Shown: positions 39,135 to 47,901, counted from the stretch's first letter. The stretch is 64,000 nucleotides of DNA from Cupriavidus sp. D384 (GCF_001652915.1 NZ_BBQI01000009.1:1-64000); one strand, 5' to 3'. A program made the numbers and translations. The notes: a model not told the origin generated them from the sequence alone.

Positions 39135-39148
39135 CGGGGTGCGTCGGG

Positions 39149-40702
39149 TTACAGCGTCGCGAACTGCTGGCGCAGCACGTTCTTCTGCACCTTGCCCATC
39201 GTGTTGCGTGGCAGTTCGTCCACCACATGCACACGCTTGGGCACCTTGAAGTTGGCGATGCGGCTCTTGAGCGTGCCGATCATGTTGGCTTCGTCGATGT
39301 CCGCGCCGGGCTTGCGCACCACCACGGCCACCACGGCTTCGCCAAAATCGGCATGGGGCACGCCGATCACGGCCGATTCCACCACACCGGGCATTTCGTC
39401 GATAAAGCTCTCGATTTCCTTCGGGTAGACGTTGTAACCACCCGAGATGATCAGGTCCTTGCTGCGGCCGACGATGGTCAGGTAGTCGTCCGGCACCTTG
39501 CGTTCGCCGGCCTGGCTGACGATGGCACCGCCAAAGCGGCCCACATCGCCGGTCTTGAACCAGCCGTCGGCGGTGAATTCCTCGGCGGTCTTTTCCGGCA
39601 TGCGCCAGTAGCCCTTGAACACGTTGGGGCCCTTGACCTCGACATTGCCGATCACGCCGGGCTGGCAAGCGTTACCCTCGCCGTCCATCACGCGCACCGA
39701 CACGCCCGGCAGCGGCATACCCACGGTGCCGCCAATGCGGTCACCCAGCGCCGTGTCGTACGGGTTCGAGACCAGCATCACGGTTTCGCTCATGCCGTAG
39801 CGTTCCAGGATCGTGTGGCCGGTGCGCTCGCGGAAGGCGTCGAACGTCTCCAGCAGCAGCGGCGCCGATCCCGACACGAACAGGCGCATGTTCTTGCAGA
39901 GTTCCTTGTCGAAACGCGACTCCTGCACCATGCGCACGTAGTAGGTCGGCACGCCCATCATCACCGTGCAGCGCGGGATGAATTTCAGGATCTGACCCAT
40001 GTCCAGCCTGGGCGCCCAGATCATCTTGGCGCCGGCCAGCAACGCACCGTGCGATGCCACGAACAGGCCGTGGACATGGAAGATCGGCAGCATGTGCAGC
40101 AGCACGTCGTCGCTGCGCCATCCCCAGTATTCGTTCAGCGTCAGCGCATTCGATGCCAGGTTGCGATGCGTCAGCATCGCGCCCTTGCTGCGGCCGGTGG
40201 TGCCCGAGGTGTACAGGATGGCCGCCAGGTCGTCGTCCGCCCGCGGCACGGTCTCGAACGTGTCCGGCTGTGCCGCCGCGCGCTGCAGCAGCGACCCGGT
40301 TCGGTTGTCGTCCAGCGTGAATACGTGCGCCGTGTTGTGCGCGAAGGCCACTTTCGACACCCAGCCAAAGTTGCTGCTGCTGCAGACCACCACCGCCGGT
40401 TCGGCATTGCCGACGAAATAGTCGATTTCGGCTTCCTGGTACGCGGTGTTCAGCGGCAGGTACACATAGCCCGCGCGCAGCGTGGCCAGGTACAGGAACA
40501 GCGCTTCCGGCGACTTTTCCACCTGCACGGCCACGCGCGCGCCGGCCGGCAGCTTCAGCGCGGTCAGCAGGTTGGCAAGCTTGGCCGTGGCGCGGTCCAG
40601 GTCGTCCCACGTGTAGTACAGGCCGTCATGCGTTTCGATGCAGCAGGCGCTGCGATCGGCGGGAAAACGGGATTCGAACAGGGCGAACAGATTGGCGTTC
40701 AT
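39149..40702 (-). CDS. matB: Malonyl-CoA synthetase (MatB-like)
   Basis: This AMP-forming acyl-CoA synthetase probably activates malonate to malonyl-CoA. ANL-family motifs are present: TSGTTGRSKGAMLTHRN (phosphate loop), RYGMSETVMLVSNPYD, GRSKDLIISGGYNVYPKE and the C-terminal catalytic lysine in NTMGKVQKN. The malonate assignment rests on linkage to malonyl-CoA decarboxylase and on overall similarity to MatB; motifs alone do not fix substrate. Start at 40702 gives 517 aa and the natural MNANLFALFE; upstream residues are leader. Last gene of the operon. Confidence 0.85.
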   Translation of the reverse strand: MNANLFALFESRFPADRSACCIETHDGLYYTWDDLDRATAKLANLLTALKLPAGARVAVQVEKSPEALFLYLATLRAGYVYLPLNTAYQEAEIDYFVGNAEPAVVVCSSSNFGWVSKVAFAHNTAHVFTLDDNRTGSLLQRAAAQPDTFETVPRADDDLAAILYTSGTTGRSKGAMLTHRNLASNALTLNEYWGWRSDDVLLHMLPIFHVHGLFVASHGALLAGAKMIWAPRLDMGQILKFIPRCTVMMGVPTYYVRMVQESRFDKELCKNMRLFVSGSAPLLLETFDAFRERTGHTILERYGMSETVMLVSNPYDTALGDRIGGTVGMPLPGVSVRVMDGEGNACQPGVIGNVEVKGPNVFKGYWRMPEKTAEEFTADGWFKTGDVGRFGGAIVSQAGERKVPDDYLTIVGRSKDLIISGGYNVYPKEIESFIDEMPGVVESAVIGVPHADFGEAVVAVVVRKPGADIDEANMIGTLKSRIANFKVPKRVHVVDELPRNTMGKVQKNVLRQQFATL

Positions 40703-40789
40703 GGTACGGAGCAAAAGGGAATGGCATGCCCGGGGATGGCAGGCGAATGCGCCAGGGCAGCCGGCCATGATAGCTGGCCGGCCGACATA

Positions 40790-41596
40790 TTACTCCCCGG
40801 TGAAATCCGGAGGCCGGTGCGCCAGGAAGGCGGCCACGCCTTCGGCATGGTCGCGGCTGGTGGCGTAGGCAAAGTGGGCGTCCAGCTCCGCCGCGGTCAG
40901 CGGCGCCGGCACCGGCGACAGGCGGCGGATGGTCGCCTTGTTGATGCGCGCGGCCAGCGGCGCACCCGCGCACAGGCGCTGCACCGTGGCGGACACCTCT
41001 TCATCCAGGGCCGCTTCAGGCACCACGCGCGTCAGCAGGCCCTTGGCGGCCGCCTCGGCGGCGTCGAAGACGCGGCCTTCCAGCAGGATTTCCAGCGTCA
41101 CGGCGCGCCCTGCCAGGGCCAGCAGCCCCTGCAGTTCGCCAGGCGCCATCGGAAACCCCAGCCGGTTGATCGGCACGCCGAAGCGGCTGCCAGCCGCAGC
41201 GACGCGCAGGTCACAGTTGCACGCGATTTCCAGCCCGCCGCCCACGCAGACGCCCTCGATGGCCGCCAGCGTCGGCAACGGGCATTCGGCGATGGCCCGC
41301 AGCGCGGGCGCGATGATTTCCGTGTGGTAGCGGCGCACCGCGGCTTCGTCGCCGCGCACCACTGGAAATTCGGCGATGTCGGCGCCGGCCGCGAAGTTGC
41401 CGTCGGCGCCACGTACCACCACGCAGCGCGGTGGACGGGCAGCCGGATCGGCGGCCGCCACCTCGGCGGCCAGCGCGGCAAACCCCGTGGCCAGCGCCTG
41501 CCACATGCCCGCCGAAATGGCGTTGAGCTTGCCCGGGTGCGACAGCGTGACCGTCGCCACCAGGCCTTCGCGTGCGAACGTGACCGTGCCGCCCAT
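40790..41596 (-). CDS. Enoyl-CoA hydratase/isomerase (crotonase) family protein
   Basis: This 268-aa crotonase-fold protein has the oxyanion-hole stretches FAAGADIAEF and EGVCVGGGLEIAC. The first catalytic glutamate position is kept (GLEIAC), but the second, in the crotonase QPE-type motif, reads VPINRL, so the usual second Glu is absent. It may therefore be an isomerase, hydrolase or decarboxylase variant rather than a classical hydratase. Its start overlaps the stop of the Bug protein gene. Its role in malonate use is unknown. Confidence 0.85.
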   Translation of the reverse strand: MGGTVTFAREGLVATVTLSHPGKLNAISAGMWQALATGFAALAAEVAAADPAARPPRCVVVRGADGNFAAGADIAEFPVVRGDEAAVRRYHTEIIAPALRAIAECPLPTLAAIEGVCVGGGLEIACNCDLRVAAAGSRFGVPINRLGFPMAPGELQGLLALAGRAVTLEILLEGRVFDAAEAAAKGLLTRVVPEAALDEEVSATVQRLCAGAPLAARINKATIRRLSPVPAPLTAAELDAHFAYATSRDHAEGVAAFLAHRPPDFTGE

Positions 41597-42603
41597 CAGT
41601 CGATCTTCGCGCCCGAGCGCTGCACCACCTCGGCCCAGCGCTTGATCTCGGCGTGCTGGAACTGCGCGAACTGCTCCTGCGTGAACTGCGGGATCTCAGA
41701 GCCGTTCTGCAGCCAGATCGCCTTCATCTCGGGGCTGTTCAGCGCCTTGGTGGTCTCGGCGTAGAGCTTGTCGACGATGTCCTTCGGCGTGCCCTTGGGC
41801 GCCCACAGCGCGTACCAGGTCGATACTTCATAGTTCGGAACACCGGCCTCGGCGGCGGTCGGCACGTTCGGGAACGCCGCCGAGCGCGTCTTCGACGCCA
41901 CGGCCAGGGCCTTGATGCGGCCGGCGCGAATATGTTGCGCCGATGAGCCAAGGCCGTCGAACATCAGGTCGACCTGGCCTGCGATCAGGTCGGACAGCGC
42001 CGGGCCGGCGCCCTTGTAGGGCACGTGCGCGATCTCGGTCTGCGTCTGCAGCTTGAACAGTTCCCCGGCCAGGTGATGGGCCGAGCCATTGCCTGCCGAC
42101 GCATAGTTGAGCTGTCCCGGGTGCGCCTTGGCATAGGCAATCAGGTCCTTCAGCGAATTGGCCTGCACCTTGGACGGATTCACCACGATCACCTGCGGCG
42201 GCTGGGCGATCACCGTGATCGGTACGAAGTCCTTCTCGATGTCGTAGTCGAGCTTCCTGTAGAACGACGGGGCAATGGCGTGGTGCGCACCGCCGATGAA
42301 GACCGTGTAGCCGTCCGGCGCGGCCTTGGCCGCCAGGCTGGCGCCAACCGTGCCGCCGGCACCGCCGCGGTTGTCGATCACGAACTGCTTGCCCAGCTGC
42401 TTCGAAAGCTGCGCGGTCAACGGACGCGCGAACGCGTCGGTGCCACCGCCGGCCGGGAACGGCACGATCACGGTGACGGGCTTGTTCGGCCACGGATCCG
42501 CGGCCTGCGCGGCCGGCGCATAAAGGCTCACCCCAGCGCCGGCCACCATGCCGGCGATTGCAAAGACGCGTGCGAACGCGGTCAGTTTGCGCTGACGACT
42601 CAT
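41596..42603 (-). CDS. Bug-family tricarboxylate-type binding protein (TctC-like)
   Basis: This is a periplasmic binding protein of the large Bug/TctC family abundant in Burkholderiales. The signal peptide ends near AQAADPWP. The family pattern is clear: PVTVIVPFPAGGGTDAFARP and NRGGAGGTVG. The start at 42603 gives 335 aa; the upstream in-frame ATG adds residues not fitting a signal peptide. No TctA/TctB membrane partners lie nearby, as is common for Bug proteins. Malonate or a related diacid is a guess from context. Confidence 0.88.
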   Translation of the reverse strand: MSRQRKLTAFARVFAIAGMVAGAGVSLYAPAAQAADPWPNKPVTVIVPFPAGGGTDAFARPLTAQLSKQLGKQFVIDNRGGAGGTVGASLAAKAAPDGYTVFIGGAHHAIAPSFYRKLDYDIEKDFVPITVIAQPPQVIVVNPSKVQANSLKDLIAYAKAHPGQLNYASAGNGSAHHLAGELFKLQTQTEIAHVPYKGAGPALSDLIAGQVDLMFDGLGSSAQHIRAGRIKALAVASKTRSAAFPNVPTAAEAGVPNYEVSTWYALWAPKGTPKDIVDKLYAETTKALNSPEMKAIWLQNGSEIPQFTQEQFAQFQHAEIKRWAEVVQRSGAKID

Positions 42604-42710
42604 GTACTGTCTCCTCTCTCTACTTGCTGCGTGGAAAGTCAATCGAAGTACTGCCTACTGCTAACCCACCCGACAAAAAACCTGCCTGGCGTCCGTGCCC
42701 GACCCGAGGG

Positions 42711-44150
42711 CTACAGCAGCTTGGCCACCGCGCGGCTGACGCGGGGGTTGCCATCGCCAAGGCGAGCCAGATTGTCATCCAGCGCCTCGGGCACGTAAAG
42801 ATAATTCACCATCACCCCGCACGACTGGGCGCGGCCTTTTCGCGACAGGTCGGCGCCCCAGTTCACGCGCTCGACACATGCCCCGTTACCAAGGTGAAAG
42901 CGCGCCACCGGATCGGCCGGCACACCCTTGCCGCCTTCGCGCACCAGGTAGTGCGCCACCAGCGCCAGCGCCGTGTCGCGAATCACCGGGTCCTGCGCGT
43001 CAGCGGGCAGTGCGCCAAACCATGCGGCGCCGTCGGCCGGCGCGTCGCCATGCCGTTCGCGCCAGCGCGACAGCCGTTTGTCACCCAGGATGCGTGCAAC
43101 CGACTCGCCATCCTGCTTGCGCAGCCAGTCGGCAAAGCCGGGAATGGGCGACAGCGTGGCGAACTGCTTGAGCTTGGGGAATTCGCGCTGCAGTTCCTCG
43201 ATCACGCGCTTGAGCAGGAAATTGCCGAAGCTGACACCGCGCAGGCCCGACTGCGTGTTCGAGATCGAATAGAAGATGGCCCATTTCACGCGGCGCAGGT
43301 CTTCCAGCGGCGCGGCCTCGTCCAGCAGCGCCTGCACGTTGGCGGCCATCTCGGGCACGAAGGCCACTTCCACGAAGATCAGCGGCTCGCGCGGAATGCG
43401 CGGATGGAAGAACGCGTAGCAGCGGCGGTCGGAATCGAGCCGGTTGCGCAGGTCGTTCCACGACGAGATTTCATGAACGGCCTCGTATCGGATCAGCTTT
43501 TCAAGCAGCGACGCCGGCGAATCCCAGGTAATCGGTTGCAGTTCGAGCAGGCCCACGTCGAACCAGTTCGAGAACAGCGCCTCGAGGTCTTCGTCCAGCG
43601 CGCGCAGGCCGGGAATGCGCTTCTGCCAGCGCAGCATGTCCGAACGCAACTGGATCAGGAAATGCAGGCCGCACGCGCTGTCGCCACGCTTGCCATGATG
43701 GGCGGCAAAGCGCTTGAAAAAGCGGATACGCGCGTTGGAGAGCGCCTGCGACAGCCCCGACGCCGCACCGGCGCCGCCTGCCGATCCGCCGCCTGCGGCG
43801 CCACCCGGGGCATCGCGCCCGGCCGCCACATCGGCCAGCACACCCAGCATGGCCTGGCGCAGCGACTCGGCCGCCGCCTGGTATTCGTCCTGCCAGGCCA
43901 GTGCCGCGGCGTTGGCCGCACCGTCGGTCAGCCGGGCCTCGAAGCACTGGCGCAGCTGCTCGCGCTGGCGCTTGATCGCGCGCGTGGAAAGCGTCTGCTG
44001 CGCGGCGTCCGCCGTGGCAGCCTTGGGCGCGTCGTCGCCCTTGCGGTTCCACCATCGGCCAAAGCGCGAAAACAGCGAGTCGCCGGCAGGCTCGCTGGCA
44101 TCGAGCGGGGCGCTGACTTTCTGTTGGTCTGCGGGATCGAGGGCAGTCAT
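42711..44150 (-). CDS. Malonyl-CoA decarboxylase
   Basis: This enzyme decarboxylates malonyl-CoA to acetyl-CoA. The 479-aa protein has an N-terminal helical domain with a Gly/Ala/Ser-rich insert (about 110-135) and a C-terminal GNAT-like catalytic domain. Family motifs are HPRIPREPLIFVEVAF, YSISNTQSGLRGV (catalytic Ser region) and FHLGNGACVERVNW (catalytic His region). With matB it forms the malonate to acetyl-CoA route, like matA in rhizobia. The gene follows the regulator closely. Confidence 0.93.
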   Translation of the reverse strand: MTALDPADQQKVSAPLDASEPAGDSLFSRFGRWWNRKGDDAPKAATADAAQQTLSTRAIKRQREQLRQCFEARLTDGAANAAALAWQDEYQAAAESLRQAMLGVLADVAAGRDAPGGAAGGGSAGGAGAASGLSQALSNARIRFFKRFAAHHGKRGDSACGLHFLIQLRSDMLRWQKRIPGLRALDEDLEALFSNWFDVGLLELQPITWDSPASLLEKLIRYEAVHEISSWNDLRNRLDSDRRCYAFFHPRIPREPLIFVEVAFVPEMAANVQALLDEAAPLEDLRRVKWAIFYSISNTQSGLRGVSFGNFLLKRVIEELQREFPKLKQFATLSPIPGFADWLRKQDGESVARILGDKRLSRWRERHGDAPADGAAWFGALPADAQDPVIRDTALALVAHYLVREGGKGVPADPVARFHLGNGACVERVNWGADLSRKGRAQSCGVMVNYLYVPEALDDNLARLGDGNPRVSRAVAKLL

Positions 44151-44203
44151 GGTCGTGTCCTGCGAGGTCGGTGGATAAAGGGGTGGCGCGGATCGATCGG
44201 GCG

Positions 44204-44938
44204 TCAGCCTTGTCCGGCCAGACGCAGATGGCCGCCGGCCGGGGCGGTGCCGGGACTGGTGCCCGGATCGGCACCTTCCGCAACTTCGTGCTCGGCCGCA
44301 TCGAGCATGCGCAATGCGCCGCGCTGGCGCAGCACGTGGGTCTTCATCAAGGCCTCGGCACCCTCGGGGTCATGGGCCTTCAATGCCGAGAACACCGACA
44401 GGTGTTCGGCACACGACTCGTGGATGCGCCCGGGCAGCCGCAGGCTCTTGTGGCGCGACAATCGCAGCACCTTGCGCAGGTCGCTGACCACGCCGGAGAG
44501 CCACCGGTTGCCTGCCAGCCGCTGGATCGCTTCATGGATCTGGTAGTTGGTCTCGTAGTAGGCGTCGATATCGCCGGCTTGCGCATAACGCGCCAGGTCC
44601 GCATGCAGGCCTTCCAGCGCATCGAGGTCGGCCTGCGTGACGTTGTGCGCGGCCTCGTAGGCGCAGCGCCCTTCCAGCAGCGCCATCAGCGGGAAGATGT
44701 CGTCCAGGTCCTGCTCGGTCAGCGCGTTGACAAAGCAGCCGCGCCGCGGCTCCAGCCGCACCAGCCCTTCGGCGGCCAGCACCTTCAGCGCCTCGCGCAG
44801 CGGCGTGCGTGACGTGCCCAGCGAGGCCGCCAGCGCCACCTCGTCGATCCAGGCACCGGGCGACAGCGTGCGGTCGTCGATCATCGCGCGCAGCCGGTCT
44901 GCCACCTCCAAGTACAGCGCCTGCCTGACGATACGCAT
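44204..44938 (-). CDS. GntR-family regulator (FCD domain)
   Basis: This is a 244-aa transcription regulator. The N-terminal winged helix-turn-helix (about 8-75) contains SLGTSRTPLREALKVLAAEG; the C-terminal FCD ligand domain (about 85-215) has the metal/ligand-binding His pattern expected of FadR-type proteins. The tail is Gly/Pro-rich. As first gene before malonyl-CoA decarboxylase, it is a MatR-like candidate sensing malonate or malonyl-CoA (inference). Nested palindromes 86 to 111 nt upstream (45024-45049) may be its operator. Confidence 0.88.
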   Translation of the reverse strand: MRIVRQALYLEVADRLRAMIDDRTLSPGAWIDEVALAASLGTSRTPLREALKVLAAEGLVRLEPRRGCFVNALTEQDLDDIFPLMALLEGRCAYEAAHNVTQADLDALEGLHADLARYAQAGDIDAYYETNYQIHEAIQRLAGNRWLSGVVSDLRKVLRLSRHKSLRLPGRIHESCAEHLSVFSALKAHDPEGAEALMKTHVLRQRGALRMLDAAEHEVAEGADPGTSPGTAPAGGHLRLAGQG

Positions 44939-45023
44939 CGTGCCTCCTGCCTGCCTTGGATATGGGGAAAAAACACCACGGGAACCTGCGTGCCGATGCG
45001 GTCTCGCGAGAGGCGCTTAAGCC

Positions 45024-45049
45024 GCAATAATTCATAATTATGGATTGCG
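45024..45049. promoter_or_regulatory. Nested palindromes upstream of the malonate regulator
   Basis: CGCAAT (45024-45029) and ATTGCG (45044-45049) enclose ATAATT-CAT-AATTAT (45027-45041); CATAATTATG (45033-45042) is itself a perfect palindrome. It is a strongly AT-rich island in GC-rich DNA, suitable as a GntR/FCD operator. Confidence 0.5.
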
Positions 45050-45127
45050 CCGGACGCTGCAAGCGCTTTCGATGCTGCAAGGCAGCAAGCGTGGCGGATC
45101 GGAAACTCAGGGAAATCGAGAGGTGCG

Positions 45128-45167
45128 GCGGGCAATCCTCCTGCCTCCCTGCAGGAAGATTGCCCGC
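45128..45167. other. Strong 17-bp hairpin
   Basis: GCGGGCAATCCTCCTGC (45128-45144) pairs with 45151-45167 at 16 of 17 positions around a 6-nt loop. No T run follows on either strand, so it is not an obvious terminator. Function unknown. Confidence 0.6.
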
Positions 45168-45414
45168 GCATGAAAGAACCGCTGTGGTCTTCTGCTTGGG
45201 CGCCGGGCGAGATGTGCCGGACGCTTGCGGGTCAGATTCATTTGCTGGCGCTGGCCCTGCGCCTGCCCCGTTGAAGCACTCGTCGTGGAGTGCGGATTTT
45301 CCCGTGCCTTTTCCCGTTCGGCTTTTTAGTCGTTGCCACGGTGCCGACGCATCGTCGTGCGCACCCTCCCCTCTGGCGCCGTGTTGGGCAGTGCGTTTGC
45401 CTGCCCTGACCGAT

Positions 45415-45520
45415 CTTGTAACAGGCTTAATAGCGAGGACCGTGCCATCGCACCTAAGTCATTGATTTCATTGACGCGGACGAAACACAACTTGTGACAG
45501 TCGCCCGAGCATGTAACAGG
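45415..45520. repeat. Three short direct repeats, TTGTNACAG-like
   Basis: CTTGTAACAGG (45415-45425), CTTGTGACAG (45491-45500) and CATGTAACAGG (45510-45520) lie 200-310 bp upstream of the DUF898 gene. The last two are about 20 bp apart, near two helical turns, suggestive of cooperative regulator binding. Confidence 0.4.
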
Positions 45521-45722
45521 ATGTTTCTTTGTCGTTACGACCTCAGTTACCCTCCGCGTTGTATCTGACGCGATTCATATGGTCTTTTGTGACCGCAGCG
45601 ATACGCTGCAGTGCGAAAATGTGTTGCCTGACGCACGAATATCGTGTGCCAACTGGTTGCAAACCTGAAACAAGCGCTGGCCGGGAAAAAAGCGCCCCGT
45701 AACAACTGGAGAGGTCGAATAG

Positions 45723-46808
45723 ATGAACTGGGAAGATCAAGCCGGGCTGCCGGACAGCCCCGTCGCACCGGAGCGCGCGGCGAACAGCCATATACCGCGC
45801 AACCTGAAGTTCGCATTTACCGGGTCGGGGTCCGAATACTTCCGGATCTGGATCGTCAACACGCTGCTGACCATTGTCACGCTGGGCATCTATTCGGCCT
45901 GGGCCAAGGTGCGCACACAGCAGTACTTCTATCGCAGTACGCAGCTCGACGGGGCCACCTTCGACTACCACGGCAACGCAAAAGCGATCCTCAAGGGGCG
46001 TGGCATCGTATTCGGCCTGTTCGCGGTGTATCAGCTGGTGCTCGAGCTTTCGCCAGCGCTGGGCGCGGCGCTGGCGCTGGCGCTGGCCGTGGTATTCCCA
46101 TTGCTGCTGGTGCGGTCGCTGCGCTTCCGGATGGCCAATTCCAGCTACCGTGGCCTGCGCTTCGCATTCACCGGCTCTGACCGGGACGGTTACACGGTCT
46201 TCCTGCTGTGGCCGATGCTGGCGGGCCTGACGCTGTGGCTGCTGGGGCCGATGGCCCACCAGCGTCTCAAGCGCTACCAGCACAACAACACGCGCTTTGG
46301 CACGGCGCAATTCGCCTTCGATGGCACGGCGGGCGATTTCTACCGCGTCTATCTGGTGACCGCCGGCGTGGTGCTGCTGTTCCTGGTGGCCGGCGGCCTC
46401 GCCGGTGGCGCGATGGCAGCGGCGGCTGGCGGCAAGGCAGCGATCGCATTCGTCGTCATCCTGATGGCGCTGGCGATGTACGCGGGCTTCCTGCTGATCG
46501 GCCCGTTCTTCCAGGCCAAGCTGCAGAATGCGGTGTGGAACCACACCACGCTGGCGCCGCATCACTTCCGCAGCGAAGTCAAGGCGCGCACGCTGTTCCT
46601 GATCTCGGTCACAAACCTGATTCTCACGGCGCTGACGCTGGGGCTGTTCTACCCGTTCGCACGCGTGCGCTCGGTACGCTACCGCGTCGAATCGATGACG
46701 ATGGTGGCCGTGGGCCAGCTCGACGCCTTCGTGGTTGGCGAAAAGCAGCACGTGGGTGCGCTGGGCGATGCCGCGGCCGACTGGTACGACATCGACATCG
46801 CGCTGTAA
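45723..46808 (+). CDS. DUF898 (YjgN-family) membrane protein
   Basis: This 361-aa inner-membrane protein shows two similar halves, each opening with an FAFTGS or FAFDGT-like strand followed by clusters of hydrophobic segments; YF-R-W/Y-type patterns and AWAKVRTQQYFY near residue 57 match DUF898/YjgN as I recall it. Function is unknown. It is followed after 18 nt by an M48 metallopeptidase gene, a recurrent pairing in beta-proteobacteria as far as I know, so they are probably one operon. Confidence 0.85.
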   Translation: MNWEDQAGLPDSPVAPERAANSHIPRNLKFAFTGSGSEYFRIWIVNTLLTIVTLGIYSAWAKVRTQQYFYRSTQLDGATFDYHGNAKAILKGRGIVFGLFAVYQLVLELSPALGAALALALAVVFPLLLVRSLRFRMANSSYRGLRFAFTGSDRDGYTVFLLWPMLAGLTLWLLGPMAHQRLKRYQHNNTRFGTAQFAFDGTAGDFYRVYLVTAGVVLLFLVAGGLAGGAMAAAAGGKAAIAFVVILMALAMYAGFLLIGPFFQAKLQNAVWNHTTLAPHHFRSEVKARTLFLISVTNLILTALTLGLFYPFARVRSVRYRVESMTMVAVGQLDAFVVGEKQHVGALGDAAADWYDIDIAL

Positions 46809-46826
46809 GCGGAGGAACGGGTCACC

Positions 46827-47858
46827 ATGATTGCCGCGCAATACTTCGATGGCCGCACGTCGCGCGCGCATCCGGTCGTGCTGCATGTCCGGGACGGGCA
46901 CGCCGTGCTGCAGGATGACGGCGGCGACGAACTGCGCCGCGCGCCGCTGGCGTCGTTGCGCGTTTCCGAGCGCATCCGGCGCGGCCCGCGCCTGGTGACG
47001 TTCGACGATGGTGCCTACTGCGAGATCACCGACCACGCCGGCTTTGACGCGATGCTGGCGGCCACCGGCCATCGCGAAGGCTGGGTGTCGCGCGCGCAGA
47101 ACAGCTGGCGCCTGGTGGGCGCATCGATGCTGGGCCTGGCGCTGTTCGTGGCGGTCTCGTATTTCTACCTGCTGCCGTGGACTGCGGTTCTGGTTGCACG
47201 CACGATACCGCCCTCGCTCGAAGCCCAGTTGGGCCGCACCACGCTCGACAGCCTGGACCGCGGCATCGTCAAGCCGAGCACGCTGCCGGCGGCCGAGCAG
47301 CAACGCATCCGCGACAATTTCGCGGCGCTGCGCCGTCCGGCCGATCCCGGCCACGACTACCAGATCCTGTTCCGTCACGGTGGCGGCATCGGGGCCAACG
47401 CGCTGGCCCTGCCCGGCGGCACCATCGTCGTGACGGACGAACTGGTGAAGCTGCTTGGCACGGGTACGGCCATGATGGGCGTGCTGGCGCACGAGGCCGG
47501 CCACGTCACGCAACGCCACGGGCTGCAGCAGGTGTTCCAGGCGTCGGCGGTGGGCGCGTTGACCGCGTACGTGCTGGGCGACGTGTCTTCGCTGCTGGCG
47601 ACGGTGCCCACGGCGATGCTGGCCATGCGCTACTCGCGCGATCACGAGCGCGAGGCCGATGCGTTTGCCGTGGAGGTATTGCGCGAGAACCGCCTGCCGC
47701 CGGCCGCGCTGGCCGACGCACTACAGCTGCTGGAAGACGCCCACGGCGCCCGCCGCAAGGGATCCGGGCGGGCCGACCGGGACGATGAGGAGGATGGATT
47801 CTTCTCGACCCACCCGATGACCAGAGAGCGGATCAATGCGATCCGGAACGCGCAGTAA
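46827..47858 (+). CDS. M48-family membrane metallopeptidase
   Basis: This 343-aa zinc protease has an N-terminal domain of about 90 residues, one transmembrane segment (about 97-117) and an M48 catalytic domain. The zinc motif HEAGH is at 222-226, and a third ligand glutamate is in HEREAD about 45 residues on. It resembles HtpX/LoiP-type proteases but with an extra N-terminal domain. Coupling to the DUF898 gene suggests a shared membrane task. Substrate unknown. Confidence 0.88.
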   Translation: MIAAQYFDGRTSRAHPVVLHVRDGHAVLQDDGGDELRRAPLASLRVSERIRRGPRLVTFDDGAYCEITDHAGFDAMLAATGHREGWVSRAQNSWRLVGASMLGLALFVAVSYFYLLPWTAVLVARTIPPSLEAQLGRTTLDSLDRGIVKPSTLPAAEQQRIRDNFAALRRPADPGHDYQILFRHGGGIGANALALPGGTIVVTDELVKLLGTGTAMMGVLAHEAGHVTQRHGLQQVFQASAVGALTAYVLGDVSSLLATVPTAMLAMRYSRDHEREADAFAVEVLRENRLPPAALADALQLLEDAHGARRKGSGRADRDDEEDGFFSTHPMTRERINAIRNAQ

Positions 47859-47875
47859 TACGCGATTTTCCTGCT

Positions 47876-47901
47876 CCCCTCGCCCATGAAATGGGAGAGG
47901 G
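47876..47901. repeat. GC-rich palindrome, copy 6
   Basis: CCCCTCGCCCAT and ATGGGAGAGGG form an inverted repeat with a 3-nt loop, between the converging ends of the M48 gene and lgt. Confidence 0.7.

Larger units (their letters stand above)
44939..45722. other. 784-bp intergenic region between the GntR gene and the DUF898 gene
   Basis: No convincing gene is visible; an open frame at 45040-45465 is Cys/Pro-rich with no family look and no ribosome site. The region holds an AT-rich nested palindrome, a 17-bp hairpin and three related TTGTNACAG-like repeats, each listed separately. It is less GC-rich than the coding sequence. Confidence 0.6.

Noticed and set aside
39116..41764. An 882-aa open frame on the plus strand opposite matB and the crotonase gene
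   Set aside because: It is a frame shadow of GC-rich genes: His/Arg/Gln-rich, no family resemblance, fully antisense to well-supported coding sequence.
45040..45465. A 141-aa frame in the GntR-DUF898 interval
   Set aside because: No ribosome site, Cys/Pro-rich, overlaps the hairpin and repeat signals; likely chance.
45543..47645. A 700-aa minus-strand frame opposite the DUF898 and M48 genes
   Set aside because: Arg/His/Gln-rich shadow; the plus-strand genes carry recognisable membrane segments and a HEAGH motif.
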